This document shows positions 16,558 through 25,858 of a stretch of DNA of 44,999 nt, one piece after another. The DNA is taken from NCBI GenBank assembly GCA_900544885.1, contig UQWU01000007.1, forward strand, positions 1-44,999, written 5' to 3'. The notes under the pieces are model-generated. The model saw nothing but the letters and a program-made list of their open reading frames with translations, made no database searches and was not told the DNA's origin. The stretch's first letter is position 1, and the number at the start of each line of letters is the position of its first letter. The DNA is from an uncultured Phascolarctobacterium sp. (lineage in GTDB: Bacteria > Bacillota > Negativicutes > Acidaminococcales > Acidaminococcaceae). Both the position numbers and the translations under genes were made by a program.

Positions 16558-17946
16558 TTAATCCCTCTCCAATTCTCTAACTAATTCTTCGCCTACTTTA
16601 AAGACGTCACCTGCACCGATGGTCATTACCAAATCGCCGCTTTGAACATGAGTTTCTAAATATTCTTCAACCTTGCTCAGCTTAGGAATATATTTAACAT
16701 TCAAACCCAAAGCCGCTTGCACGCCTTCAGCTAACTTTTCACTAGAGATGCCTTCAATAGGTGCTTCACCTGCAGAATAAATATCGGTCAAAATAAGCTC
16801 ATCACAGCCTGTAAAGCATTGACAGAATTCATCAAATAAAAGCTGGGTGCGAGTATAACGATGGGGCTGGAATACGCACAAAAGACGATTAGGTTTAGTT
16901 TGGCAGGCAGCCTTTAAGGTTACGCCGATTTCTGTGGGATGATGTGCATAGTCATCAACTACCCAAACACCTTTAACCTTACCTTTAGTTTCAAAACGAC
17001 GTTTTGCACCGCCGAATTTACTCAAAGAGGCTAAAATAGAGTCAGTAGCAATACCCATTTCACGAGCAGCCGCAAAAGCACCCATGGAGTTAAGAACATT
17101 GTGTCTGCCTGGAACAATCAGGTGCACATCGGTTAAAAACTCACCATGATAATACAGCTTATAACTAGTGCCGTCAACACCATAAACAATATCACGAGCA
17201 GTATAATCAGCATCTTCACCTTCCATACCATAGGTAATTACAGTTTGGTCGGTTTCTTCTGCCAGACGACGTACTTTAGCGTTATCGACACACAACACAG
17301 CTTTACCGCCGGCTTTAATATTACTCAAAAATTGTTTGAAAGCTTGATAAATATTTTCTTCAGTACCATAATGGTCCAGATGGTCATCTTCGATATTAGT
17401 TACAACAGCCAAATACGGATGGAATTTCAGGAAAGAACCATCACTTTCATCAGCTTCCGCTACTACAAAACGACCTAAACCGTTACGTGCATTACCGCCT
17501 AAGCTGCTAACCTCGCCGCCGATAATAATGGTCGGATCGATATCTCCCTCTGCGGAAATGCAGGAAATCATAGCACTGGTAGTGGTTTTACCATGAGCAC
17601 CTGCTACGGCTACACCATCAGCAGCATTTAAAATTGCTGCCAGCACATCACTGCGATGCAGCACCGGAATACCTTGAGCTCTAGCAGCTGCCAGCTCAGG
17701 ATTATTCTCATGAATAGCAGTAGAAATAACAACAGCATCAGCACCGTCAACCTGACAAGCATCATGACCCATGAATACCATTGCACCTTCTTCAGCCAGA
17801 TGTGCGGACATATGACCTGCATTAAGATCAGAGCCTGTAACATCATAGCCGCGTTTCAGCAATACATAAGCAATTGCGCTCATGCCTGCTCCGCCGATAC
17901 CGATAAAATGTATATTATGCAAATTTGCCAATTTATTTTCAGTCAC
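16558..17946 (-). CDS. murC: UDP-N-acetylmuramate--L-alanine ligase MurC
   Basis: A 462-residue Mur ligase that adds L-alanine to UDP-MurNAc. It has HFIGIGGAGMSAIAYVL at the nucleotide-binding N-terminus, the ATP P-loop AGAHGKTTTSAMIS around residue 115, the central DESDGSFL and DHLDHYG metal region, and the C-terminal DDYAHHPTEI and FQPHRYTRT that mark MurC. Start is GTG at 17946 with GGGAGG seven bases upstream. It lies 13 nt after murG and 2 nt before ddl. Normal length. Confidence 0.97.
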   Translation of the reverse strand: MTENKLANLHNIHFIGIGGAGMSAIAYVLLKRGYDVTGSDLNAGHMSAHLAEEGAMVFMGHDACQVDGADAVVISTAIHENNPELAAARAQGIPVLHRSDVLAAILNAADGVAVAGAHGKTTTSAMISCISAEGDIDPTIIIGGEVSSLGGNARNGLGRFVVAEADESDGSFLKFHPYLAVVTNIEDDHLDHYGTEENIYQAFKQFLSNIKAGGKAVLCVDNAKVRRLAEETDQTVITYGMEGEDADYTARDIVYGVDGTSYKLYYHGEFLTDVHLIVPGRHNVLNSMGAFAAAREMGIATDSILASLSKFGGAKRRFETKGKVKGVWVVDDYAHHPTEIGVTLKAACQTKPNRLLCVFQPHRYTRTQLLFDEFCQCFTGCDELILTDIYSAGEAPIEGISSEKLAEGVQAALGLNVKYIPKLSKVEEYLETHVQSGDLVMTIGAGDVFKVGEELVRELERD

Positions 17947-17959
17947 AAAATAGCCTCCC

Positions 17960-19063
17960 TTATTTTTTGATTAAGGCAAGTGCCTCACGTGCAATAACCT
18001 CTGCGGCTTGCGGACGACCTAAGGCTTGAGCAGCTGTCTGCATTTTCTGCAATTCGCTTTCATGCAGTATGAAATGCTCAATCGCCTCTAAAATAACTTC
18101 GCCCGTCAGTTCTTTATCAAGAATTACTTTCGCTGCTCCACTGCTTTCCACGGCACGAGCATTAAACTCCTGATGGTTAGCAGTAGCATAAGGATAAGGA
18201 ACTAATACAGAGGGAACGCCTTTAGCCATCAGCTCAGCTAAGCCGATAGCACCGGCACGGAAGACTGCAAGGTCGGCAGCAGCAAGAGCTACAGGCATAT
18301 TATGCAGGTAAGGCTTGATGATGATGTTATCTTCAACACCGCCGCGTTTCTTGATTTCTTCCATATACTTTTTATAATTGACGTCGCCTGTTGCGTGCAA
18401 AACCTGTACATCATGACGTCCGGAAAGAGCGATTTCTGCTTCTAGCATCGCTTCATTAATGCTACGGGCACCACGACTACCACCGGAAACAAGAACAGTT
18501 TTCTTCTTCGGATCCAAACCAAGCTCCTGGAGTGCTTCAGCACGTGTATGCTCTAAAATTTCGCTGCGAATAGGATTACCGGTATATTGTACCTCTGCTT
18601 TTCCTTTAAAGAATTGCTTTGCTTCTTTATAGCCTAAAAATACCTTTTTCACATAATGCGATAAAATCTTATTGGTAACACCCGGCATAGCATTCTGTTC
18701 CTGAATACAGGTAGGAATACCGTGAAGAGCAGCCATGAAAACAATCGGACCACAGACATAACCGCCGGTGCCGATAACTAAATCAGGCTCCTCCTTGCCG
18801 ATAATGCGATAAGCATCCCATAAACCGCTGAGCAGCTTAACACCGCTGCGTAAGGTGTCCAAGCTCAAACTGCGTTTAAAACCGGCAACCTCAATAAATT
18901 TCAGTGGGTAACCGTAACGGGGAATAATATCCTTTTCCAAACCTTGTTTAGTACCGACAAAGCAGATTTCTGCCTCGGGGTGTAATTTTTTAATTTGGTC
19001 GGCAATAGTCAGGGCAGGATAAATATGACCGCCGGTACCACCACCGGAAAGTATGACCTTCAC
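17960..19063 (-). CDS. murG: UDP-GlcNAc:lipid I GlcNAc transferase MurG
   Basis: A 367-residue GT28 glycosyltransferase that converts lipid I to lipid II on the inner face of the membrane. It opens with VILSGGGTGGHIYPAL, the diphosphate loop, followed by the second loop TGGYVCGP, the central SGGSRGARSIN and the UDP-GlcNAc-binding RAGAIGLAELMAKGVPSVLVPYP. Start is GTG at 19063 with GGAGGAG upstream. It directly follows murD by 15 nt; the ftsW gene that usually lies between murD and murG is missing. Confidence 0.97.
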   Translation of the reverse strand: MKVILSGGGTGGHIYPALTIADQIKKLHPEAEICFVGTKQGLEKDIIPRYGYPLKFIEVAGFKRSLSLDTLRSGVKLLSGLWDAYRIIGKEEPDLVIGTGGYVCGPIVFMAALHGIPTCIQEQNAMPGVTNKILSHYVKKVFLGYKEAKQFFKGKAEVQYTGNPIRSEILEHTRAEALQELGLDPKKKTVLVSGGSRGARSINEAMLEAEIALSGRHDVQVLHATGDVNYKKYMEEIKKRGGVEDNIIIKPYLHNMPVALAAADLAVFRAGAIGLAELMAKGVPSVLVPYPYATANHQEFNARAVESSGAAKVILDKELTGEVILEAIEHFILHESELQKMQTAAQALGRPQAAEVIAREALALIKK

Positions 19064-19078
19064 TTGTCTTCTCCTCCA

Positions 19079-20434
19079 TTAAATGAGAGATTTTACTAAC
19101 TCTTTAAAGCATCTGCCACGCTCAGGATAGTTCTTGAACATATCGAAAGAAGAGCAGGCAGGAGAAAGCAGAACAACCTGTGGCTCATGTGCTAATTCGT
19201 AAGCTTTATGTACAGCATCGGCAAAAGTGTCTACTTTAACGATGTTCGGTACACCACAAGCAACAGCTGCTTTGTAGAAACGTTCTTTAGCTGCACCCAG
19301 CAAAATCAATACGTCTACCTTTTCTTTAATCAAATTCATCATCGGCTCCAATTCGGTCATTTTATCATGACCACCTGCCAGAAGGATAATATGACCTTCC
19401 GGGAAAGCCTCTAAAGCTTTAATAGTAGAATCAGTATTAGTAGCCTTAGAATCGTTATAATACGGTACACCTTTAATAGTAGCAACATATTCCAGACGAT
19501 GTTCAATGCTGCGGAAATTGCGCAGCACGTCAGCCATATCAGCAACGGATACGCCGGCAAAATAACCGCAGGCAATTGCTGCTAATACATTTTCTTCATT
19601 ATGACCACCAAATAAATGTAGGTCTTTAATATTGCAGACAACCTCTGTTGTATTATTCCATTTTATCACAAAATCACCGTTTTGCATAAAAACGCCTTGT
19701 GCCAAAGCAGTCTTTCTGCTGAAATAGCAGATTTGAGCTTTGCTGTCAGCAGCCCAGGTGCGGACAACAGGATCATCATAATTCAAAACAGTAACCTGCT
19801 CCTTGGTCTGGTGATAGAAAATATGCTTTTTCGCTTCACCATAAGCTTCCATAGTATAGTGACGCTCCAGATGATCCGGAGTTAAGTTTAAAACAACTGC
19901 GATATCAGGAGCGAACGTAGTTGCTTTTTCCAATTGAAAGCTGCTCAGCTCAGCAGCCATCCAACCATCAGCAGGCAGATTTTCTACCTCCTTGGACAAG
20001 GCCAAGCCGATATTACCGCCGACTGCAGATTTTACCGGCAGACGTTTCAACATTTCGCCGACAATGGTGGTAGTAGTCGTTTTACCGTTAGTACCGGTAA
20101 TAGCTGCCATATGACCAGCGTATAAACGATATGCTAACTCAACTTCACTAATTACCTCCAGTCCTGCTGCTTCCGCTGCTAAAACATTGGGGTTATCGCA
20201 GGGAACACCGGGAGAAAGGACCATCATCTTAGTAGCAGCAAACAGCATGGGTAGTTTTTCTGCTCCTATAACTAAATTGCCGCCGACGGAAACCATTGCT
20301 TCAGTAGTTTCATCATCTAGCTGGCATGGAGTATCATTATATAAATATACTTCTTGTCCTCTTTTGGCCAATACCTGTACAGCACCACGGCCGCTGATAC
20401 CGGCACCATAAACAACTACAGCTTCTTGCTTCAT
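19079..20434 (-). CDS. murD: UDP-MurNAc-L-alanine--D-glutamate ligase MurD
   Basis: A 451-residue Mur ligase that adds D-glutamate. N-terminal UDP-binding VVYGAGISGRGAVQVL, P-loop AITGTNGKTTTTTIVGEML near residue 115, ELSSFQLE and LNLTPDHLERHYTMEAY in the centre, and the C-terminal YNDSKATNTDSTIKAL and LSPACSSFDMFKNYPERG that identify MurD. Length is normal. It follows mraY by 53 nt and is co-oriented with murG. Confidence 0.97.
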   Translation of the reverse strand: MKQEAVVVYGAGISGRGAVQVLAKRGQEVYLYNDTPCQLDDETTEAMVSVGGNLVIGAEKLPMLFAATKMMVLSPGVPCDNPNVLAAEAAGLEVISEVELAYRLYAGHMAAITGTNGKTTTTTIVGEMLKRLPVKSAVGGNIGLALSKEVENLPADGWMAAELSSFQLEKATTFAPDIAVVLNLTPDHLERHYTMEAYGEAKKHIFYHQTKEQVTVLNYDDPVVRTWAADSKAQICYFSRKTALAQGVFMQNGDFVIKWNNTTEVVCNIKDLHLFGGHNEENVLAAIACGYFAGVSVADMADVLRNFRSIEHRLEYVATIKGVPYYNDSKATNTDSTIKALEAFPEGHIILLAGGHDKMTELEPMMNLIKEKVDVLILLGAAKERFYKAAVACGVPNIVKVDTFADAVHKAYELAHEPQVVLLSPACSSFDMFKNYPERGRCFKELVKSLI

Positions 20435-20487
20435 AATTCCAAGAATGCCTCCTCTATTATTATCCTGTCATGCAGGAAGAAAACAAA

Positions 20488-21450
20488 TTACAGAATAGTA
20501 CGTACCCACAGCCAGAAGCCCAGTGCAGATAACAGACAGCTGACAAAGGTAAATACATACACAACCTTAACCTCATTCCAGCCACCTAATTCAAAATGAT
20601 GGTGCAGCGGGGACATACGGAAAATGCGTTTGCCACCGGTCAGACGGAAATAAGTTACCTGCATGATAACGGACAGAGCCTCGGCAACATAAACGCCGCC
20701 AATGATGACTAAAAGCAATTCCGTTTTAGTCAACAGTGCCAGTGCAGCAATACCGCCACCTAAAGCCAAACTGCCTGTGTCGCCCATAAATACTTGTGCA
20801 GGATTACGATTAAACAGTAAAAAGCCTAAGCAGGCACCATTAACGGCCAAGGCAAAACCGCACAAATCATACATACCTTGCAGGAAAGCAATGCCTGCGA
20901 AAGCAAAGGTTACAGGTAAGGTTACAAAGGAAGCCAAACCGTCCAGACCATCAGTCAGATTAACAGCATTGGTAGTACCTACTAACAACAAGAAAGCCAA
21001 TACATAGTAACCCCAGCCCAAGTCGATAACAGTATCAAGACCAGGAATCCACAGATTGGTATTTTGAATATGGGTTTCAGCAAAGTACACATAAGCACCT
21101 GCTAAAATAAACTGCAATAAAAATTTCTGCTTAGCAGTTAAGCCCAAGTTACGTTTCATAACAACCTTAATATAGTCATCGATAAAGCCGATTACTGCAT
21201 GACCTAAAGTCAACAGCAGGGCAATCAATACATATGGAGAAAAAGATTGCCAGAACAAAGCCAAAACAATGGCTACCAGCATCATCAGGCCACCCATGGT
21301 AGGTGTACCACTTTTTTTCATATGACTAGCAGGTCCGCAATCACGAATGGATTGGCCGAATTTTAATTTGTGCAGAAACGGAATCAGGATAGGTCCAATC
21401 GCAGCACAAATAATGAAAGCTGTAATCGGCACAGCAACTAATTTTAACAT
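20488..21450 (-). CDS. mraY: phospho-MurNAc-pentapeptide transferase MraY
   Basis: A 320-residue polytopic enzyme that moves phospho-MurNAc-pentapeptide to undecaprenyl phosphate, forming lipid I. About ten membrane segments. Catalytic and cofactor motifs seen are SHMKKSGTPTMGG near residue 42, GFIDDYIKV near 88, NAVNLTDGLDGLA near 160, FMGDTGSLALGG near 222 and the histidine motif SPLHHHFELGGW near 280. The length and motifs are typical. It lies between murF and murD in the cluster. Confidence 0.97.
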   Translation of the reverse strand: MLKLVAVPITAFIICAAIGPILIPFLHKLKFGQSIRDCGPASHMKKSGTPTMGGLMMLVAIVLALFWQSFSPYVLIALLLTLGHAVIGFIDDYIKVVMKRNLGLTAKQKFLLQFILAGAYVYFAETHIQNTNLWIPGLDTVIDLGWGYYVLAFLLLVGTTNAVNLTDGLDGLASFVTLPVTFAFAGIAFLQGMYDLCGFALAVNGACLGFLLFNRNPAQVFMGDTGSLALGGGIAALALLTKTELLLVIIGGVYVAEALSVIMQVTYFRLTGGKRIFRMSPLHHHFELGGWNEVKVVYVFTFVSCLLSALGFWLWVRTIL

Positions 21451-21504
21451 CTTTTTCCCCCATTACTCCTTAGGAATATATATTCCCGGATTTAGCTTAT
21501 TTCG

Positions 21505-22869
21505 TTATTTAAAAAGCTCCAGCATTTTATCTACATGCATGGAATTAGAGCCCTTGAGCAGAATGATATCTCCGGCATCTGCCAATAAGCGCAGATGGTT
21601 GGCTGCTTCATGACGGTCTGCACAGTGCAAGGTTTGACCACCTGCTTGAGCAACCTCATCGGAAATATAAGCAGCTTCTTCTCCATATGTCAGCACATAA
21701 TCCACACCATATTGTACGGCCCATTTACCGACACGTCGATGTGCTTCTTCACTAATAGCGCCTAACTCCAGCATATCTGCCAGAACAGCAATAGTGCGTG
21801 CTTTACCATGAGAAGCCTTTTTAGCTTCTGCTAAGGTTTTCAACGCTGCCTCCATAGAAGCAGGACTAGCATTATAAGCATCATTGATGAAAGTGATTTC
21901 ACCGATATAGATAATCTCCTGACGGCTACCGGTTAAACGGGCAGTGCTTAATGCTTTTGCACTATCCTCCATCGGTACACCATAGCAGGCAGCACCGGCA
22001 ATAGCGGACAAAGCATTATAAACGTTATGCTCACCGATTAATTGCAAATGTACCTTCACGCTTTTACCGCTGGCTTTTTCCGTACAGATAAAGGTAGTAC
22101 CCAAAGCAGAGGTTTCAATTTCACTGCCACGATAATCGCAGTTTTCACCTAAGCCAAAAAAAACAACCTTCGCCTGAGTTTTATCAGCAGCCTTTAAAAC
22201 ATAGCTGTTATCGCCGTTCAAAACAGCAAAACCAGCTTTAGGTAGATTCTCAACGATTTCACTTTTCGCCTTCCCGATATTTTCCATGCTGCCTAAAAGT
22301 TCCATGTGAGTTTCACCCACATTAGTAATTAAACCGCTATCAGGTTCAGCAATTTTGCACAGCTCCGCAATCTGTCCTAAGCCGCGCATGCCCATTTCTA
22401 CAACAGCAATATCAGTATCCTCTTTAATATCTAACAAGGTTTTCGGTAAACCGATTTCATTATTGAAATTACCTTGAGTTTTTACAACATTATATTTAGC
22501 ACCTAAGCAGGCAGCCAGTAAATCCTTAGTAGAAGTTTTGCCATTAGAACCGGTAATAGCAAAAACCTTTAAATTCTTTTGTTTCTTGCGATAAGCATTC
22601 GCAAGCTCTTGGTAAGCCTTTAAGGTATCCTCTACCATAAATACGGCAACACCTGCAGGCAGACCTGCTACTTCGTGGGAAATAACCACGCCGGCAGCAC
22701 CAAGCTCCACAGCCTTCACGCAGTAATCATGGCCATCGAAATTACCGCCTTTTAAAGCGACAAATAATTCGCCCGGCTTTACGGCACGGGAGTCGGTGGT
22801 AATACCTGTAAATTCATAGTCATCGCGCACAGCCTTGGTTGCTTCCACGATTTCGCTGGCTTTCATCAT
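21505..22869 (-). CDS. murF: UDP-MurNAc-tripeptide--D-alanyl-D-alanine ligase MurF
   Basis: A 454-residue Mur ligase that adds the D-Ala-D-Ala dipeptide made by Ddl. Motifs are FTGITTDSRAVKPGELFVAL, the P-loop AITGSNGKTSTKDLLAACL near residue 107, VVEMGMRGLGQIAEL, the carboxylate/metal region NVGETHMELLG, and the MurF-type INDAYNASPASMEAALKTL. The ATG overlaps the murE stop (ATGA), so the two are translationally coupled. Normal length. Confidence 0.97.
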   Translation of the reverse strand: MMKASEIVEATKAVRDDYEFTGITTDSRAVKPGELFVALKGGNFDGHDYCVKAVELGAAGVVISHEVAGLPAGVAVFMVEDTLKAYQELANAYRKKQKNLKVFAITGSNGKTSTKDLLAACLGAKYNVVKTQGNFNNEIGLPKTLLDIKEDTDIAVVEMGMRGLGQIAELCKIAEPDSGLITNVGETHMELLGSMENIGKAKSEIVENLPKAGFAVLNGDNSYVLKAADKTQAKVVFFGLGENCDYRGSEIETSALGTTFICTEKASGKSVKVHLQLIGEHNVYNALSAIAGAACYGVPMEDSAKALSTARLTGSRQEIIYIGEITFINDAYNASPASMEAALKTLAEAKKASHGKARTIAVLADMLELGAISEEAHRRVGKWAVQYGVDYVLTYGEEAAYISDEVAQAGGQTLHCADRHEAANHLRLLADAGDIILLKGSNSMHVDKMLELFK

Positions 22870-24350
22870 TTTTTATCACTCCAATATTCCATAACTACTT
22901 CACGGTCATCAAAATGAATAGTACGGTCTTTTAAAATCTGATAATTTTCGTGACCCTTGCCTGCGATTAAAATAACATCGTTGTCAGCAGCATGTGCTAA
23001 AGTATATTCAATAGCCTCACGTCTATCAGACAGGCGGGTTACATGTTTATCAGCAGGAACATCCTGCAAAGCAGTAAAGATTTCATCAATAATCAGCTCT
23101 GGATTCTCGGTACGGGGATTATCAGAAGTAACAACAATATTATCTGCTAATTTTAAAGCTAAAGCACCCATAATCGGGCGTTTTTTGTTATCACGGTCAC
23201 CACCGCAGCCAAAGACAACCCACAGCTTGCCTTTAGTAATAACACGAGCAGTGTTCAGTACATTTTCTAAGCCGTCAGGAGTATGTGCATAGTCAACAAT
23301 GACAGTATACGGCTGACCTGCTTCTACCAATTGGAAACGACCGGGAACACCGGCAAAGCCATCCAACACGGAGCAGATAGTTTCACGATTGATATTTTCT
23401 GCTAACATTGCAGCTACAGCACTCATAACATTATAAACATTAAATTCACCTGTGATATGCAATTCTAAATCCATTTCACCTACAGGAGTATGTAATTTCA
23501 GCTGCATATGCTTCGGTTCTACAGTAAAGCTCAAAGGATAAATATCATTATCGCTGCCCTTACCATATGTTAAAGTATGCACCTTAGTGCGTGCTTTAAT
23601 AATCGGGCTGCTGGGATCATCCATATTGAATACTGCATTTTTATTAGTTTTCTGACCATCGGCCAGATGTTCAAACAACAAGCTTTTAGCATCGCGATAG
23701 TTTTCCATAGTTTTATGGAAATCAAGATGATCTTGAGTAATATTAGTCAGCACAGCGCAGTCATATTCAATACCTGCTACACGGTTCAAAGCCAGGGCAT
23801 GGCTGGAAACCTCCATAACACAGTAATCGCAACCTGCACAACGCATTGCATACAATGCTTTTTGTAAATCTACGACATCAGGAGTAGTATTATGGGATTC
23901 GGTAACTTCATCTTCAATCATGATGTTGATGGTACCGATCAAACCTACCTTGTAACCTGCTTTACGCAGAATCAGTCGGATGATATTAGTAGTAGTGGTT
24001 TTACCATTAGTACCGGTAACACCAATCATGCGCATTGCTTTACCGGGATAATCAAAAAAGAACGGAGCAACTGCCTCCATAGCTGCACGGGTATCAGCAA
24101 CCTGAACCAAAGTCATACCCTCAGGAATGCTTTCCGGCATATCCTCAACCAAAGCAGCAACAGCGCCTTTTTCAGCAGCCATTTGTAAGAAGCGGTGTCC
24201 GTCTACAGTAGCACCTTTTAAGCAGATAAACAAGCTACCTTGCTCCACAGTACGGGAATCAGCGGTAACATCGCAAATCACTTTATCAACACTGCCGAAA
24301 ACCTTGGCCTGCGACAGCAAATTTACCAGAGAAGCTAATTGCTTTTCCAT
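22866..24350 (-). CDS. murE: UDP-MurNAc-L-alanyl-D-glutamate--2,6-diaminopimelate ligase MurE
   Basis: A 494-residue Mur ligase that adds the third residue of the stem peptide. P-loop GVTGTNGKTTTTNIIRL near residue 110; TADSRTVEQGSLFICLKG at the UDP-binding end; MEVSSHAL and TNITQDHLDFHKTMENY centrally. The substrate-specificity motif TSDNPRTENP near residue 410 contains DNPR, which in this family signals meso-diaminopimelate, not lysine. This is direct evidence for a diaminopimelate-type wall. It has GGAGG upstream and its own leader with a hairpin and extended -10. The ftsI gene usual between ftsL and murE is absent. Confidence 0.97.
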   Translation of the reverse strand: MEKQLASLVNLLSQAKVFGSVDKVICDVTADSRTVEQGSLFICLKGATVDGHRFLQMAAEKGAVAALVEDMPESIPEGMTLVQVADTRAAMEAVAPFFFDYPGKAMRMIGVTGTNGKTTTTNIIRLILRKAGYKVGLIGTINIMIEDEVTESHNTTPDVVDLQKALYAMRCAGCDYCVMEVSSHALALNRVAGIEYDCAVLTNITQDHLDFHKTMENYRDAKSLLFEHLADGQKTNKNAVFNMDDPSSPIIKARTKVHTLTYGKGSDNDIYPLSFTVEPKHMQLKLHTPVGEMDLELHITGEFNVYNVMSAVAAMLAENINRETICSVLDGFAGVPGRFQLVEAGQPYTVIVDYAHTPDGLENVLNTARVITKGKLWVVFGCGGDRDNKKRPIMGALALKLADNIVVTSDNPRTENPELIIDEIFTALQDVPADKHVTRLSDRREAIEYTLAHAADNDVILIAGKGHENYQILKDRTIHFDDREVVMEYWSDKK

Positions 24351-24375
24351 GAAAACTAACCTCCTAAATTGAAAT

Positions 24376-24430
24376 GGCAGCCCAAAGGCTGCCTCCCTAA
24401 AAATTTATCACATTCGTTAAAATTATACCA
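24376..24430 (-). promoter_or_regulatory. internal promoter (extended -10) and leader hairpin before murE
   Basis: On the minus strand TGGTATAAT (24430-24422) is an extended -10 element without a clear -35. It is followed by a 7-bp GC-rich hairpin GGCAGCC / GGCTGCC (24376-24393) and then the murE ribosome site. This should give murE and downstream genes transcription independent of mraZ. Confidence 0.5.
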
Positions 24431-24474
24431 TAAAATAAGGCATCTGGCTATGTAAAATTATTTGCAAATGCCTT
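24431..24474 (-). terminator. weak hairpin after ftsL, possible partial terminator
   Basis: Stem AAGGCAT (24437-24443) / ATGCCTT (24468-24474) with a long loop, followed on the minus strand by ATTTTA. Its position just after ftsL and upstream of the murE -10 element suggests partial termination. The T-tract is short. Confidence 0.4.
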
Positions 24475-24491
24475 AGCTTTATTTTTCTTTT

Positions 24492-24869
24492 TTATTGTTT
24501 AGGGCCGTTTTTGACATAGATATTGCTACGGGCAACACTCATACCAAGACGTTGCTCTGCTAAGCCTATAATTCTATCAGGACCTTTAAGTTGTTCTACT
24601 TCAATTTTCAGTTCATTATTTTTATTAATCAACTGTGTTTCTTGTTTCTGCATCATTACCAACTCATGAGCATATTCTGCTTGTGCCTGAGAACGGATTA
24701 CAGAAAATAAATACGTAAACAGCAATACTACTAACACAGCAGCAATTCTTCTACGGAGTAAAGAGTGAGGTTCCGCCTCTCTACGCAACTGATAGGCGGT
24801 CCTTGGGGTTTCCTGTTTTGTTTCTACTTGTTCTTCCCAAGCGTAATTATCATATTTTCTCGCTAACAT
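24492..24869 (-). CDS. ftsL: cell division protein FtsL
   Basis: A 125-residue bitopic protein with a basic cytoplasmic tail, one membrane segment (~42-58, IAAVLVVLLFTYLFSVI) and an extracytoplasmic coiled coil (~60-98) ending in the KGPDRIIGLAEQRLGM motif shared by FtsL and FtsB/DivIC families. FtsL works with FtsQ and FtsB to activate the septal synthase FtsWI. Position right after rsmH in the cluster favours FtsL over DivIC. It is 42 nt after rsmH. Confidence 0.8.
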   Translation of the reverse strand: MLARKYDNYAWEEQVETKQETPRTAYQLRREAEPHSLLRRRIAAVLVVLLFTYLFSVIRSQAQAEYAHELVMMQKQETQLINKNNELKIEVEQLKGPDRIIGLAEQRLGMSVARSNIYVKNGPKQ

Positions 24870-24910
24870 CTTTACACGTCCTTCGCCCTATATATTAAAA
24901 TAAACTAAAT

Positions 24911-25843
24911 TCAGATTTTAATGGCATATCTTAACCGTGCACTGCGGGAACGGGGATTTTCCTCCACTTCCTCTTTAGACGGTACGATATTGCCTGTTTT
25001 CTTTAATAAAGGCTTTTTGCCACATACGCACACTGGCAACTGAGGTGGACAGGTACATCCCTTAGCCAGTTTAGCAAAGGTCTGCTTAATAATTCTGTCC
25101 TCTAGTGAGTGGAAAGTAATAACGCCGATACGGCCACCGGATTTTAAGCGGTTAACTGCCGTTTCCATAGTGTCGGCTAAAATTCCTAATTCATTATTTA
25201 CTTCTATGCGGATAGCCTGAAAGGTACGCTTAGCAGGATGAGGACCATCCATACGTGCACCTTTAGGAATAGCCTTCTTGATTACATCTACTAATTCAAA
25301 AGTAGTAGTTAACGGTTTTTCCTTACGGGCAGCTACGATAAACTGTGCAATACGTTTACTCCAACGTTCTTCACCATAACGATGGATAATATCTGCCAGT
25401 TCCTCTTCCTTATAATGGTTGACAATATAAGCTGCATCCAACTTGGCCTCTTGGTTCATACGCATATCCAGAGGTCCGTCATGCATATAGCTGAAACCGC
25501 GTTCAGGGCAGTCTAGCTGATAACTGGAAACACCTAAATCGAAAAAGATACCATCTATTTTTTCAATGCCCATGTTATCTAAAACTTGAGCAAAATTTTT
25601 AAAATTAGATTTCGCCACTACTGTTTTGCAGGTAAATTTATTTAATAAACGTTCACTCGCTACAGCAATAGCATCATCATCCTGATCGATACCAATGAGC
25701 ATACCATCTGCTTCCAATTGAGAAGCAAAACCTCTGCTGTGACCGGCACCGCCCATGGTGCAATCCACATAAATACCATTTTTATCTGTTATTAAAAAAT
25801 CCACACTTTCATTAAGCAGGATACTAGTATGTTTAAATTCCAT
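24911..25843 (-). CDS. rsmH: 16S rRNA (cytosine1402-N4)-methyltransferase RsmH (MraW)
   Basis: A 310-residue SAM-dependent enzyme that methylates C1402 of 16S rRNA. It starts with the family signature HTSILLNESVDFL, then the SAM-binding YVDCTMGGAGHSRGFASQL, FDLGVSSYQLDCPERGFSYMHDGPLDMRM around residue 100, and the C-terminal ITFHSLEDRIIK. It carries the cysteines CTCPPQLPVCVCGKKP near residue 270 that are usual in this family. It follows mraZ by 15 nt. Normal length. Confidence 0.97.
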   Translation of the reverse strand: MEFKHTSILLNESVDFLITDKNGIYVDCTMGGAGHSRGFASQLEADGMLIGIDQDDDAIAVASERLLNKFTCKTVVAKSNFKNFAQVLDNMGIEKIDGIFFDLGVSSYQLDCPERGFSYMHDGPLDMRMNQEAKLDAAYIVNHYKEEELADIIHRYGEERWSKRIAQFIVAARKEKPLTTTFELVDVIKKAIPKGARMDGPHPAKRTFQAIRIEVNNELGILADTMETAVNRLKSGGRIGVITFHSLEDRIIKQTFAKLAKGCTCPPQLPVCVCGKKPLLKKTGNIVPSKEEVEENPRSRSARLRYAIKI

Positions 25844-25858
25844 TTACTCCACCATACC